Source: Magnetococcales bacterium (lineage in GTDB: Bacteria; Pseudomonadota; Magnetococcia; Magnetococcales; Magnetaquicoccaceae). From it: a stretch of DNA of 64,000 nucleotides. The stretch covers positions 1-64,000 of the forward strand of contig JADGAR010000012.1 of assembly GCA_015231915.1 (NCBI GenBank). The letters run 5' to 3'. A program made the translations under genes and the position numbers. Positions 44,112 through 53,385 of the stretch are shown here, in pieces. Within the stretch, counting starts at the first letter, position 1; each line of letters begins with the position of its first letter. The notes under the pieces are model-generated. The model saw nothing but the letters and a program-made list of their open reading frames with translations. It was not told the DNA's origin and did no database searches.

Positions 44112-44265
44112 GTTTTGTCTCAGGCGTGGCCGATTCTGGGGATGGTTGCCGCCATTTTATGCCACACGCCCGGCTTTGCCAACTCTATTTTGACGCAGGC
44201 TTCCGGTATGTTTATTGCAACCTGGCCGGGCATTGTCTCTTTCCCTGCCGCAGGAGGCCCAGGCC

Positions 44266-44460
44266 ATGTTCGAAATTCCCGATCTCACCCGCATCAAGCT
44301 GGATCTGCTCCGGGAGATTCCCCGCGTTTACAGCACTCTGCTGACCCGTCTCAACCGGGAGGGGGTGACGGAAAGCGACCTGCTCAACCATGTCAAGAGC
44401 GCCCAGTGGGACGGGATTCTGGAGGATTATTACGATCGTTTCATCCTGCATGCGGGATGA
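44266..44460 (+). CDS. Small helical protein (64 aa)
   Basis: The ATG has AGGAGG 9 bases upstream. The product (MFEIPDLTRIKLDLLREIPR) is a soluble helical protein. Its last 20 bases overlap the convergent GT41 gene. It lies 154 bp after the start of the divergent MaoC/SDR gene; TTGACG and TATTGC with 17-bp spacing (about 44192-44220) could be its promoter. No family is recognised. Confidence 0.6.
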   Translation: MFEIPDLTRIKLDLLREIPRVYSTLLTRLNREGVTESDLLNHVKSAQWDGILEDYYDRFILHAG

Positions 44461-46630
44461 GTCCCGCGCCCCGCTCTTGCCACATCCTCTCGTAAAGCCG
44501 CTCCAGATCCCGCGCGAATCCTGCCGAATCGAACAAGGGATGGGTGGCGCGATTGACCGTCAGACGCTCCCGGATCACCCGCAACCGCTCCGGGTCGCGC
44601 GCCAGGTCCAGGGCCAGGGAGAAATACCCCTCCCAGTCGCCGGTGATCAACTCCGGCAGGCCCACGGCATGCAACAGGCTCGCCCCCACCCGGCTGGCGA
44701 AGGTCTCGCCGAGGCGCGTGACCAGCGGCACGCCACACCACAAGGCATCGCTGCCCGTGGTGTGCGAGGTGTAGGGAAAGGTGTCCAGGGCCAGATCCGC
44801 CAACGCCAGACGGGCCAGATGCTCCGGCAACGGCAGCCTGGGCGCGAAGATCAGCCGCTCTGGATCCACCCCCCGCGCGGCTGCCTCGCAACGCAAATTG
44901 GCCGTGGCCGCAGGGTTCGGTTGCAACAGCCACAGCAGGCTGTCGGGCACGGCCAACAGCAACCGGCACCAGACATCGAACGTCGCGGCATTGTACTTGA
45001 AACTCTGATTGAAACTGCAAAAAACGAAGCCGGATTCGGGCAGACCCGCCTGGGCGCGTGACGGCCTGGCGGCCACCTGGCGCTGGCGGGCGTTGGGCTG
45101 ATAGCAGTGGGGGAGCAAGGCCAGACTCTCGGCGAAGTGCGCCGCATGCTCCGGCGGGGTCACCCAGGGATCCCCGATCAGGTAATCGGCCAGTCGGGCG
45201 TCGCCCAGAGTCCCCGGATAGCCCAGCCAGTTCGCCTGCACCGGGGCCGGGCGACAGGCGAGAATCCCAAGGCGCGCGCCACCGGTGAAACCCTGCAGGT
45301 CCACCAGGATGTGAATCCCATCCGCCGCAATGCGCCGCGCCGCCTCCTGATCGGTCAGGCCGTTCAACTCCACGAACCGGTCGCACCCGGCTTGGATACG
45401 CTGGCGCACCGGATGACCGTCATCCCGGCCATGGGAATAGACATGAATGGCAAACCGGTTCCGGTCATGCAACTCGATCAATTCCGCGATCAGGTGGGCC
45501 ACCGGATGTTCCTTGATGTCGGCGGAAAGGTAACCGATTGCGAGTCGTTCCGGCTGGCGCTCCGGTAATGCGGCGACGGCAGCCGCCCGGTATCGGGAGA
45601 CGAGCTTGCCTGCGAAACGTTCGGCCAGGGCGCGCTGCTCCATGGCCGATACCGGCAGCGCCAGCGCCATGAACGGCACCATCTCCCCGGCTCCGGCGCG
45701 CGCCAGGGTCAGCAGACGATCGCTGGCCTCCGGCATCTCCTCCCAGCCACACGTGATGGAAAGCAGATGCACCAGAGAGGCATGGGCCTCCAGAAAATCG
45801 GGGCGGCAGGCGATGGCGCGTCGATGGCAGGCCATGGCATCGAGGCTCTGGCCGCGCTCATGGAGGATCAAACCCAAATTCTGGTATGGCTCGGCGCGTT
45901 CCGGATCAAGGCGGATCGCCTCCCGGTAGGCCGCCTCGGCTTCGTCACGACGTTGCAGCGCATCCAGCAGAATGGCCAGGTTGTTGTAGGCCTCCGCATG
46001 TCCAGGGTGGAGGCGGATCGCCTCGCGGAAGGCCTGTTCCGCCTCCCCATGGCACTCCAGAAGGAACAACCGGGTGCCCAACTCGAAACGCAGCGTGGCA
46101 TCCTCCGGTTGCAGACGGGCGATTTCCCGCAAGGCCGCCACGGCATCGGGAAGGCGATCCTGGGCTTGCAACAGTTGATACAGATTGGCGTGGATCTCCG
46201 GATCGTCCGGGTTGAGCCGCATGGCCTGGCGGAAAGCGGCCTCCGCCTCGCTCGGACGGTTCGCCCCCTGCAATGCAAGCCCCAGATTGTTCCAGCCATC
46301 CGGCTGGTCCGGCATCAGGCCAAGCGACCTCCGATAGCACGCCTCTGCCTCGTCGTGGCGATGGTGCGCCAGATGCAGATTGCCGAGCCGAAAACAGGCC
46401 TGCCCCAGGTTGCCAAGGGTCTCCGCGTCCTCCGGCATTCGTTGCGCGGCCTCTTCGAGCGCGGCGATGGCCTCGCCGTGACGACCGGTTTGCAGCAGGA
46501 TCGTCCCCAGGGCCTTCCAGCCGAAGCCCTCCCCAGGCAGGGCGGTGATCCATCGCCTGGCCAGCAGTTCCGCTTCCGGATAGCGCCCCTGCTGGAACAA
46601 AGCCACCAGTTCGTCTGCGGCATGGGTCAT
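44441..46630 (-). CDS. TPR protein with O-GlcNAc transferase-like domain (GT41)
   Basis: The 729-residue protein has about eight TPRs in residues 1-290 (for example YRRSLGLMPDQPDGWNNLG and YREAIRLDPERAEPYQNLG). A GT41 C-terminal half follows: IGYLSADIKEHPVAHL, VDLQGFTGGARLGILA, WLGYPGTLGD, FNQSFKYNAATFDVW and DTFPYTSHTTGSDALW. Bacterial members glycosylate proteins such as flagellin or adhesins on Ser/Thr. Whether the donor is UDP-GlcNAc is not known. No flagellin gene is in the window. Confidence 0.92.
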   Translation of the reverse strand: MTHAADELVALFQQGRYPEAELLARRWITALPGEGFGWKALGTILLQTGRHGEAIAALEEAAQRMPEDAETLGNLGQACFRLGNLHLAHHRHDEAEACYRRSLGLMPDQPDGWNNLGLALQGANRPSEAEAAFRQAMRLNPDDPEIHANLYQLLQAQDRLPDAVAALREIARLQPEDATLRFELGTRLFLLECHGEAEQAFREAIRLHPGHAEAYNNLAILLDALQRRDEAEAAYREAIRLDPERAEPYQNLGLILHERGQSLDAMACHRRAIACRPDFLEAHASLVHLLSITCGWEEMPEASDRLLTLARAGAGEMVPFMALALPVSAMEQRALAERFAGKLVSRYRAAAVAALPERQPERLAIGYLSADIKEHPVAHLIAELIELHDRNRFAIHVYSHGRDDGHPVRQRIQAGCDRFVELNGLTDQEAARRIAADGIHILVDLQGFTGGARLGILACRPAPVQANWLGYPGTLGDARLADYLIGDPWVTPPEHAAHFAESLALLPHCYQPNARQRQVAARPSRAQAGLPESGFVFCSFNQSFKYNAATFDVWCRLLLAVPDSLLWLLQPNPAATANLRCEAAARGVDPERLIFAPRLPLPEHLARLALADLALDTFPYTSHTTGSDALWCGVPLVTRLGETFASRVGASLLHAVGLPELITGDWEGYFSLALDLARDPERLRVIRERLTVNRATHPLFDSAGFARDLERLYERMWQERGAGLIPHAG

Positions 46631-46631
46631 C

Positions 46632-48779
46632 TCAAAATCCCCCTTCCCGATGAAAAATATCCAACAGGGTGTTCCACAGCCGGAGCAGGGGGCGTTCCGG
46701 GTTGGAAGGAAACGTCATCACCCCTCGTATCACCTGCCCTGCGGCGACCTGGGAGTCGGGCGTCAGATCCACCCGGTGGAACGATCCTTCGACCGGTCGT
46801 TTTTCCATGCGCTCGCCACGTACCGGCACCCCGCCTCCATGCCGGGAGTCCAGTTCGGGATCGGGCAGGGTGCGCATCGGGGCCGGATCCTTGCGCAGCA
46901 CCCGGCCATGCAGGGGTGCGGCTGCGGGGTCGTCCGGGTGGAAGATGGCCGTCATGCCGGGAATGATGGCGGGCAGGTCACGTCCGGCCACATACCCCTT
47001 GATCAAGGGGGTCCGGGGGTCGATGAGGGTCAACAACGCTTCCCCGGAGGCCACCCGGTCGCCTGCCTCGATCCCCTCGCCGCGTTCCGCCACCGTGCCG
47101 GCGAAGGGGGCGAGTACGCGCAATTTTTCCAGTTCTCCGGCAATGAAACGCTGTTCCGCCAGGGCGGAAGTCAGTTCCTGTTCCACCACCGCCGGGGCGC
47201 GTTCCCGGTTTTTGCCGGGTTCCGGCGCCTCCACCCCCAGCGCCTCCAGTTCCCAGCGCAGCAGGGTGATGGTCCGGGTCACGCTTTCCATCCGGTAGCG
47301 CAGTTCGGGGTCGTCGAATTCGATCAGGGGTTCTCCCTGGGTTACCTGCTGGCCGATGCGGACCGGAAAACGGGTCACCAGGGCGGCGGTCGGGGCATGG
47401 ATGACCGTGTGCGCTCCGGCCTGCAGAATGGCCGGTGCCGCAACCCCCGGAAAGCGCACCGGGGTCAGGGACCAGACCAGCAGCGCCATGCCAGCCGACA
47501 GGGTGATGACCAGGTTGCGGTTGCAACGCAACCCTTTGCGCAATCGATGCCAGGCCATGATCTCCCTTCCCACGGGCCGCAGGATGAACCAGCCGATCTC
47601 CACCAGAAACAAAAACAGCCCCAACAGCTTGAAGAAAAAATGGTAGACCAGCAGGGCGATCCCGGCAAACAGAAAAAACCGGTAGCACCACACCGCCCAG
47701 GCAAAGCCGATCAGAAACGCGGCCCGGCCCGGCGGGTGCGGTTCCGGTGGGGGGTGATCCCAGCCGAACAGCCATTCGCGCAGTTTCCAGCGTCCCATGG
47801 CAAAGGCCCTTTCCTGCAAATTGGGCAGATCCAGGGCGTCCGCGAGGAGAAAATAGCCGTCGAAGCGCATCAGGGGGTTGAGATTGACGGTCAGGGTGAC
47901 GATCCAGGTGGAACTGGCCAGCAGAAAGGCGGCACTGCGCATGGGTCCGTCTTCCAGAAAGCCCCACAGGCAGGCCGCCAATCCCGCCAGGATCAGTTCC
48001 GCCGCCATTCCCGCGCCGCCCACGGCCAGGCGTTCCCGGCGGCTGGCCAGTTTCCACGCCTCGCTGGTTTCGGTATAAAAAACCGGCCACAGGACCAGCA
48101 ACGCCACGCCCATGGAGGGGACCCGGCAGCCGAAATGCCGGGCGGTGAGGGCGTGTCCCAGTTCGTGCAGCCCTTTTCCCGTCAACAGCGCCCCGCCCCA
48201 GGCCACCATCCCCACCGGATCGAAAAAATGGAGAAAGGTCGCCTGAAAGGCCTCCCATTGCCGGATCACCAGCCCCAGACCCAGCACGGTCAGCGTCAGC
48301 ACCACCCAGGCGAAGCCGTGGGTGAACAGCCATGGCATCCTGGGCAGCAGCCGTTGCAAAAACCGATCGGGATGCCACAAGGGGATGCGCAGGAAGAGAT
48401 AATTGTGCAGCATCCATTTTGCCAGTTGCGGTCTGGCCCGTTTTTGCAGATCCAGGAATCGTTGGCGGTCTGATTCGTTCTGGGGGCGCAGGAGGTGATT
48501 GCGCTGCAAGTGATCGCGCAGGGCAGCGACATCATCGGGGGTGACCCGCAGGGTGGTCTCCCGGTCGATGGCGTCGGCGATGGCCTGCGCCGACTCCAGT
48601 TCCCAGCGCGCCAGGATTTCGAATTCCGGCCATCCCAGCCGAAAAAAGCGCCCTGCCGCCGGATCGTGCAGCGTCCAGGTGGGAAAACCGCCGTCGCCAC
48701 GGGGGCCGGGGTGGAGGGTCAACTCCTCGCGCAGGGGGGGGAGGGTGGGCATGGTTTTGCAAAACCGGTCATTGTTCAC
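46632..48779 (-). CDS. M50 site-2-type metallopeptidase fused to HlyD-like adaptor
   Basis: The 715-residue protein starts at a GTG (GTGA overlap with the previous gene). After an N-terminal cytoplasmic part (about 1-130) it has a polytopic membrane region with the zinc motif KGLHELGHALTARHFG (HELGH) and an N-P-L-M-R-F-D-G-Y stretch, a site-2 protease core. The C-terminal half is a HlyD/RND adaptor with a lipoyl motif (HAPTAALVTRF) and a helical hairpin. The trio with the next two genes looks like a secretion or efflux assembly. No outer-membrane channel or cargo gene is near. Confidence 0.85.
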   Translation of the reverse strand: MNNDRFCKTMPTLPPLREELTLHPGPRGDGGFPTWTLHDPAAGRFFRLGWPEFEILARWELESAQAIADAIDRETTLRVTPDDVAALRDHLQRNHLLRPQNESDRQRFLDLQKRARPQLAKWMLHNYLFLRIPLWHPDRFLQRLLPRMPWLFTHGFAWVVLTLTVLGLGLVIRQWEAFQATFLHFFDPVGMVAWGGALLTGKGLHELGHALTARHFGCRVPSMGVALLVLWPVFYTETSEAWKLASRRERLAVGGAGMAAELILAGLAACLWGFLEDGPMRSAAFLLASSTWIVTLTVNLNPLMRFDGYFLLADALDLPNLQERAFAMGRWKLREWLFGWDHPPPEPHPPGRAAFLIGFAWAVWCYRFFLFAGIALLVYHFFFKLLGLFLFLVEIGWFILRPVGREIMAWHRLRKGLRCNRNLVITLSAGMALLVWSLTPVRFPGVAAPAILQAGAHTVIHAPTAALVTRFPVRIGQQVTQGEPLIEFDDPELRYRMESVTRTITLLRWELEALGVEAPEPGKNRERAPAVVEQELTSALAEQRFIAGELEKLRVLAPFAGTVAERGEGIEAGDRVASGEALLTLIDPRTPLIKGYVAGRDLPAIIPGMTAIFHPDDPAAAPLHGRVLRKDPAPMRTLPDPELDSRHGGGVPVRGERMEKRPVEGSFHRVDLTPDSQVAAGQVIRGVMTFPSNPERPLLRLWNTLLDIFHREGGF

Positions 48780-50116
48780 ATCCCCGCCATCCGCCGGGCC
48801 ATGGCCAGCGGGCGCCTCAGGAGATAATACCAGAGGGATACCTCCTCTCCAAGGATGCGGGCCGAGCCGCGCACGCCCAGGGCGGGCAGGGTCTCTCCAG
48901 GGGAAAAATCGGCCTTGAGACGATACGCCAGGATCCCATCCGGGAGAAGTTCGGCACGATAACTCGAATAACGTAACACAGCACGGAAGCGATGGCCGGG
49001 TTCGGCGGCCCCGAACAGCTCGATGGGAGCGCCCGGCGGAAAACGTAGCGCGTCGGCAATGGGCAGATCAATCTCCAACTCCACCTTGGCCGGGTCGGCC
49101 AGCATCAGGATTTTTTCGCCAATGGCCACCGGACGGCCCAGCCAGTCGTTGGCATCGCTGAAAACCGCCACCCCGTCACGGCTGGCGGTCACCCGCACCC
49201 GCTCCAGTTGCTGACGCAAGAATTCCAGATCCGCGCCTTTTTGCTCCATGCGCCCCTTCAACAAGGCCTGCCGGGTGGCGTCGCGGGGATGGTGCAGGGC
49301 GGTCTGCACCGCCTGCCGGTATTCGGCCCGTGCCACCTCCAGTTCGGTCCGGGTGACGGCCAGCCGGTTCGCGAGCTTGCGGGCATCGAGACTGAAGAGC
49401 GCCTGGCCGGCGCTCACCGCCTGGTTGGGAGTGACGTGGAATTCGTCCACCACCCCTTCCAACGGGGCGCGCACCAGCACCGGATCACGGGGGATCACCT
49501 CGGCAGGGGCCACCACCGACTGCCGAACCGGCAACCATGAGAACAGCAACACCAATGCCACCAGCAATACACGCCTTCTGCCGGGCGCGCCTTCCCGCAA
49601 GCGTCGCCAAACAGTGCGTCTGGCCCGCAACCCCCACCAGACCGGGGCCGAAGTGAGCAGCAATTGGGAAAGCAGCACCGTCTCCCCCTCGCTCCAGGGT
49701 TCCTCCCGTGCGAGCAACAACCCCCCCAGCGGACGACCGGTTTCCCCCGGCAAGGCGATCGGCAGCCACAGGGCGTGGCGCGGCAACCATTCGCTCCAGG
49801 CCTCGCGGAGCGCATCCGGCAGATCCTCCTGACGCACGGAAACGGGATTTGCAACAGTTTGAAATGGGGCGCATACCTGCCCGACCCAGCGCACGAACGG
49901 CGTCTCCCGGTCGGGCAGCGGAACCCCGGAGAGCGCCTCCACCCGCCCACTGGGATCGGCGCGCCAGAGAATGGCCTGCCGGAATGGCACCAGATAGACC
50001 GTCTCGTTGACAAGCGAGTAATGGAATTCCTCCAGGGTGGCGGAACTGGCGATGCGCTGCTGAAGATTGAGCAGGGCGCCCAGGATCGAATCGAGAGGTT
50101 GCCCGGCAGCGCTCAT
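48776..50116 (-). CDS. GAF-like/HlyD-type membrane adaptor
   Basis: The 446-residue protein has an N-terminal GAF-like domain (about 10-165; ILWRADPSGRVEALSG), a membrane helix (about 183-200) and a periplasmic adaptor: lipoyl VRAPLEGVVDEFHVTPNQ, alpha-hairpin KLANRLAVTRTELEVARAEY, then a barrel. The overlap with both neighbours makes one operon. A cytoplasmic sensor fused to an adaptor is unusual and may regulate export. Confidence 0.82.
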   Translation of the reverse strand: MSAAGQPLDSILGALLNLQQRIASSATLEEFHYSLVNETVYLVPFRQAILWRADPSGRVEALSGVPLPDRETPFVRWVGQVCAPFQTVANPVSVRQEDLPDALREAWSEWLPRHALWLPIALPGETGRPLGGLLLAREEPWSEGETVLLSQLLLTSAPVWWGLRARRTVWRRLREGAPGRRRVLLVALVLLFSWLPVRQSVVAPAEVIPRDPVLVRAPLEGVVDEFHVTPNQAVSAGQALFSLDARKLANRLAVTRTELEVARAEYRQAVQTALHHPRDATRQALLKGRMEQKGADLEFLRQQLERVRVTASRDGVAVFSDANDWLGRPVAIGEKILMLADPAKVELEIDLPIADALRFPPGAPIELFGAAEPGHRFRAVLRYSSYRAELLPDGILAYRLKADFSPGETLPALGVRGSARILGEEVSLWYYLLRRPLAMARRMAGM

Positions 50117-50877
50117 GGCGTGGCGGGAAGCCGCCCACCCCCCAGCGTGACCCGCCCGCTCATGCCAGGGGTGAGTTCCGGAAAGGTGCCGACGATCTCG
50201 CCGGCAATCTTGACCTGCTGACCCACCGCGTCGATCCTGGCGCCAATCGCGCGGATCGCGGCTGGATAGCTCTTGCCGGTCTCGTCGATGCGCACCAGGA
50301 ACCGTTCCCGATTAGAGATGCGTTGCAGCCAACGGGAGGGAATGTTGAACAGCAGTTCCAGCGCACGGGGATCGTGAATTTCCAGCAACGCTTCCCCGGG
50401 CTTGACGTATTGATGCTCCCTCGCCTGCAGGGTCACCACCCGGCCCGCGAAGGGAGCGAGGATCTGGCAGCCGCCGATCTCGGCGCGAATGATGGCCACC
50501 TCCGCTTGCGCCTTCTCCTCCTCGGCCTTGGCCACGGCCATCTCCATGCGGCTGGTGACGTTGAGGTTGTCCAGCCTTTCTTGCACCTTGGCCTTCGCGG
50601 TTTCCGCCTGCAGCGCCGCCTTGGCGCGGTTCAGCCGTGCCTGCTGGATCTCGCAGTTCAGGGAGACCAGCAGATCCCCCTTGGCGAACGACTCCCCCTC
50701 GCGAAACGGAATCCGCAGAATGCGCGCCGCCATCTCTGAAGAGAGCGTGGTGAAGTGACGCGCCACCAACTCCGCGCGCACCTCCATCTCCTCGACCGGC
50801 GCAGCGCCGGACGACTCCTCGCCCCAGGCCAAACCAGGCAACAGGGCCAGCAGAATTGCCATGCATGATTTTCTCAT
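50113..50877 (-). CDS. RND/HlyD periplasmic adaptor subunit
   Basis: The 254-residue protein has a signal peptide (KSCMAILLALLPGLAWG) and a short adaptor body: coiled coil (RLNRAKAALQAETAKAKVQE), lipoyl-type LAPFAGRVVTLQAREHQYVKPGEAL. It heads the leftward trio. Confidence 0.88.
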   Translation of the reverse strand: MRKSCMAILLALLPGLAWGEESSGAAPVEEMEVRAELVARHFTTLSSEMAARILRIPFREGESFAKGDLLVSLNCEIQQARLNRAKAALQAETAKAKVQERLDNLNVTSRMEMAVAKAEEEKAQAEVAIIRAEIGGCQILAPFAGRVVTLQAREHQYVKPGEALLEIHDPRALELLFNIPSRWLQRISNRERFLVRIDETGKSYPAAIRAIGARIDAVGQQVKIAGEIVGTFPELTPGMSGRVTLGGGRLPATP

Positions 50878-50970
50878 GGGGCCAGCATAGCATTATGGCT
50901 TGAATATTGAAAGAGTTTGGGGTTGAATCATGCCGTCGCTCTTCCCGTCCGCTCCTGATCCGGTTGCGCC

Positions 50971-51273
50971 ATGTCACTTGCCACCCATCGTCATCGCCCG
51001 CTGCTGCTCTGGGGAAGCCTCGGATTGCTTTTGGCGGGCAGTTTGATCGTCGAACAACGCGGCGACAACGAAATCCGGCCAACGGCCAGGGGGGCAGGGG
51101 AACTGCCGCCGGGATTCTCCAGTGGCACCGCAGAGATTCGTCCCGGTGACGACCCGTCACGCCATGCGTGTCGGTCCCGTGACGGCTCCCATGGCGTCAA
51201 TGGCTTGCCACGCTTGTGGGACGCCTTCGGCAATTGTCCGGTCGATGGAGGCAGCGGCGATGTCGAGCGCTAG
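50971..51273 (+). CDS. Hypothetical membrane-anchored protein (100 aa) upstream of channel gene
   Basis: The product has a basic N-terminus and a hydrophobic anchor (RPLLLWGSLGLLLAGSLIV), then a Gly/Asp-rich extracytoplasmic tail with two cysteines. Codon third positions are GC-rich to the end, as in genes. Its last 14 bases overlap the start of the channel-fusion gene, so it may be coupled to it. No family is recognised. Confidence 0.5.
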   Translation: MSLATHRHRPLLLWGSLGLLLAGSLIVEQRGDNEIRPTARGAGELPPGFSSGTAEIRPGDDPSRHACRSRDGSHGVNGLPRLWDAFGNCPVDGGSGDVER

Positions 51274-53380
51274 ATTCCTGCTGGCAACCCTGACCGTGCT
51301 CCTGGCGACGTTCCTGTTGCTGTACGCCTGGCTCTTCGCCCCGGAAAGGAAAGAGGTGCTGGCCATCGGTCTGGGCGCCCCCCTGAGCGGCCCCTTCCGG
51401 GAGATCGGACACTCCATGCGCCGGGGCGCCGAACTGGCCGTCCAGCACATCAACCAGCGCGGCGAGTTGAAAAATTTCACCCTGGAACTGGTCACCGCCG
51501 ACGACAAGAGCGGTACGAACGTCAATGTCCAGGCCGAAAAAGCGGCCAGGGAACTCATGACCCGCTCCAACATCGTCGGCGTGGTGGGACACTACTTCAG
51601 CGTGCCCACCATCGACGCAGGCGATATCTATCGCATGCATTCCATACCCTTCATCACCCCTTCCGCCACCCTGCCGACCCTGACCGCCAACAACGACTGG
51701 GCCTTCGGCATCATGCCCGACGACTACTATCAGGCCCTGTTCCTGGCCAACTACGTGATCCACGGCCTCAACCGCAAAAAGATCGCCGTGATCCACGCCC
51801 GGGACCCCTATGGCAACTCCCTGAGCGAGTTCTTTGCCAGGGAGTTGCAGGTCAACAATCTCAAGCCGACCGTGTTCGTCGGCCTCGACAAGGAGAATTT
51901 CCAGCCGGCCCTGCTCAAGGATCATATCGATGCCTTGAACCAGTCCGACATCGTCTTCCTGGCCATGAACTACGTCAACGCGGCCAAGGCGATCCAGTTT
52001 CTGCGCAAGAACAGCATGAATACCGATTTCATCGGCGCGGAAAGCCTGGGGGGCGCCCATTTCCTCCAGGAGGCGGGAATCTACGCCGAGGATGTCTACG
52101 CCGTCACCCCTTACCTCCCCAGCCTCTTCGGCGAGGAGTCGAAACATTACCAGCACGACTACATCAAGGAGTTCCAGCGCGAGCCGGACTGGGTTTCCAC
52201 CTACTCCTACGAGGCGGTCAAGCTGCTGGCGCATGCCATCGGTCAGGTGGGCAGGGATGGCACGCGCATGCGCAATTTCATGCGCAAGATGATCTCCCGT
52301 CAGGAGGCCCTGCTTGGCATCGCCGGAGACCTCCATTTCAACGAAACCGGTTCCAGCCGGCGTCCTCTGTCGGTCGGCCAGGTCAAGCAGGGGCGTTTCA
52401 TCCCGGCCCGCTTCCAGTTGACCCATGTCAAATACCAGGAACTGGCCAAGGCCAAGAGCGACGAGGAGGGGGCCGACATCTTCACCATGGAGGGGCGCTT
52501 CATGAAGCGGGCCACCGTGGTCCATACCGGCATTCACGTGGATGAGATCAAGGCCTTCAACCCGGTGGAAGGCTCTTTTGTCGCGGATTTCAATCTCTGG
52601 TTTCGCTGGGACCCGAACAGAAACAAGAACCTTGATTTCGAGATGACCTACGGCAAGGTGTTGAGCGCCAGCGTGCGGGAAAAATACTTCGACGAAAAGA
52701 CCAACAGCAATTTCATCTCGTATGCCGTCTCCTCCCGCATGGTGGACGAGTTCCCCCTGCACGAGTACCCCTTCGATCAGCAGGTCCTGAAAATCCGCAT
52801 CAAGCCGAAACTCAAGACCAGCGAGGAGCTGATTCTGGTGACCGACATCGATGACGATACCCTTTTGCACCGGAAACTGGATTTCGGCTCCTGGAAGGAT
52901 ATCCGGCATTTTCACTTCACCAACTCCCGGGAGTTTTTGTGGAGCTATCGCAATCCCAAGTACGACCGCAAACTCTTCACCCTCGATCACGCCCAGTACA
53001 ACTACCACGTCATCCTGGAACGGAAAGTGGCGGCCTATGTGATCACTCTGTTGCCGCTGATGATCCTGGTGGCGTCCGCCTACGTGATCTTCACCATCGA
53101 CTTCGAGTGGATCTCCTCCCGCTATACCGTGGGCATCACCACCATGTTGAGCGCCATGGCCTATCACAACGTCAACAAACTGGGCGTGGGCTATCTGGTG
53201 CGGGGGGATCTCTTTTTTCTCTTTTCCTATATTCTGTTCTTCTTCACCATCCTGGAGACCTCGGTGGTGGGATATTTTCGCAAGATCAAACGGGTGGAGA
53301 TCGCGCAGCGGCTGGACCTCATCTCCTTGATCCTCTACCCGATTCTGGTCGGCGTTGCATTGGTCTTTCTGCTGAGGTGA
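51260..53380 (+). CDS. Periplasmic-binding-protein / pentameric ligand-gated channel fusion
   Basis: The ATG with GGAGG 8 bases upstream gives 706 residues. After a signal anchor (7-27), residues about 34-395 are a type I LivJ-like periplasmic-binding protein (IGLGAPLSGPFREIG, AVIHARDPYGNSLSEFFAREL). Residues about 404-590 form a pentameric ligand-gated channel extracellular domain with the pro-loop motif EYPFDQQ. Four hydrophobic segments follow (about 591-611, 617-640, 650-672 and 685-705), matching M1-M4. The binding domain probably gates the channel with an amino acid or small organic ligand. A chemoreceptor-like gene follows 5 bp later. Confidence 0.9.
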   Translation: MSSARFLLATLTVLLATFLLLYAWLFAPERKEVLAIGLGAPLSGPFREIGHSMRRGAELAVQHINQRGELKNFTLELVTADDKSGTNVNVQAEKAARELMTRSNIVGVVGHYFSVPTIDAGDIYRMHSIPFITPSATLPTLTANNDWAFGIMPDDYYQALFLANYVIHGLNRKKIAVIHARDPYGNSLSEFFARELQVNNLKPTVFVGLDKENFQPALLKDHIDALNQSDIVFLAMNYVNAAKAIQFLRKNSMNTDFIGAESLGGAHFLQEAGIYAEDVYAVTPYLPSLFGEESKHYQHDYIKEFQREPDWVSTYSYEAVKLLAHAIGQVGRDGTRMRNFMRKMISRQEALLGIAGDLHFNETGSSRRPLSVGQVKQGRFIPARFQLTHVKYQELAKAKSDEEGADIFTMEGRFMKRATVVHTGIHVDEIKAFNPVEGSFVADFNLWFRWDPNRNKNLDFEMTYGKVLSASVREKYFDEKTNSNFISYAVSSRMVDEFPLHEYPFDQQVLKIRIKPKLKTSEELILVTDIDDDTLLHRKLDFGSWKDIRHFHFTNSREFLWSYRNPKYDRKLFTLDHAQYNYHVILERKVAAYVITLLPLMILVASAYVIFTIDFEWISSRYTVGITTMLSAMAYHNVNKLGVGYLVRGDLFFLFSYILFFFTILETSVVGYFRKIKRVEIAQRLDLISLILYPILVGVALVFLLR

Positions 53381-53385
53381 TCGCC

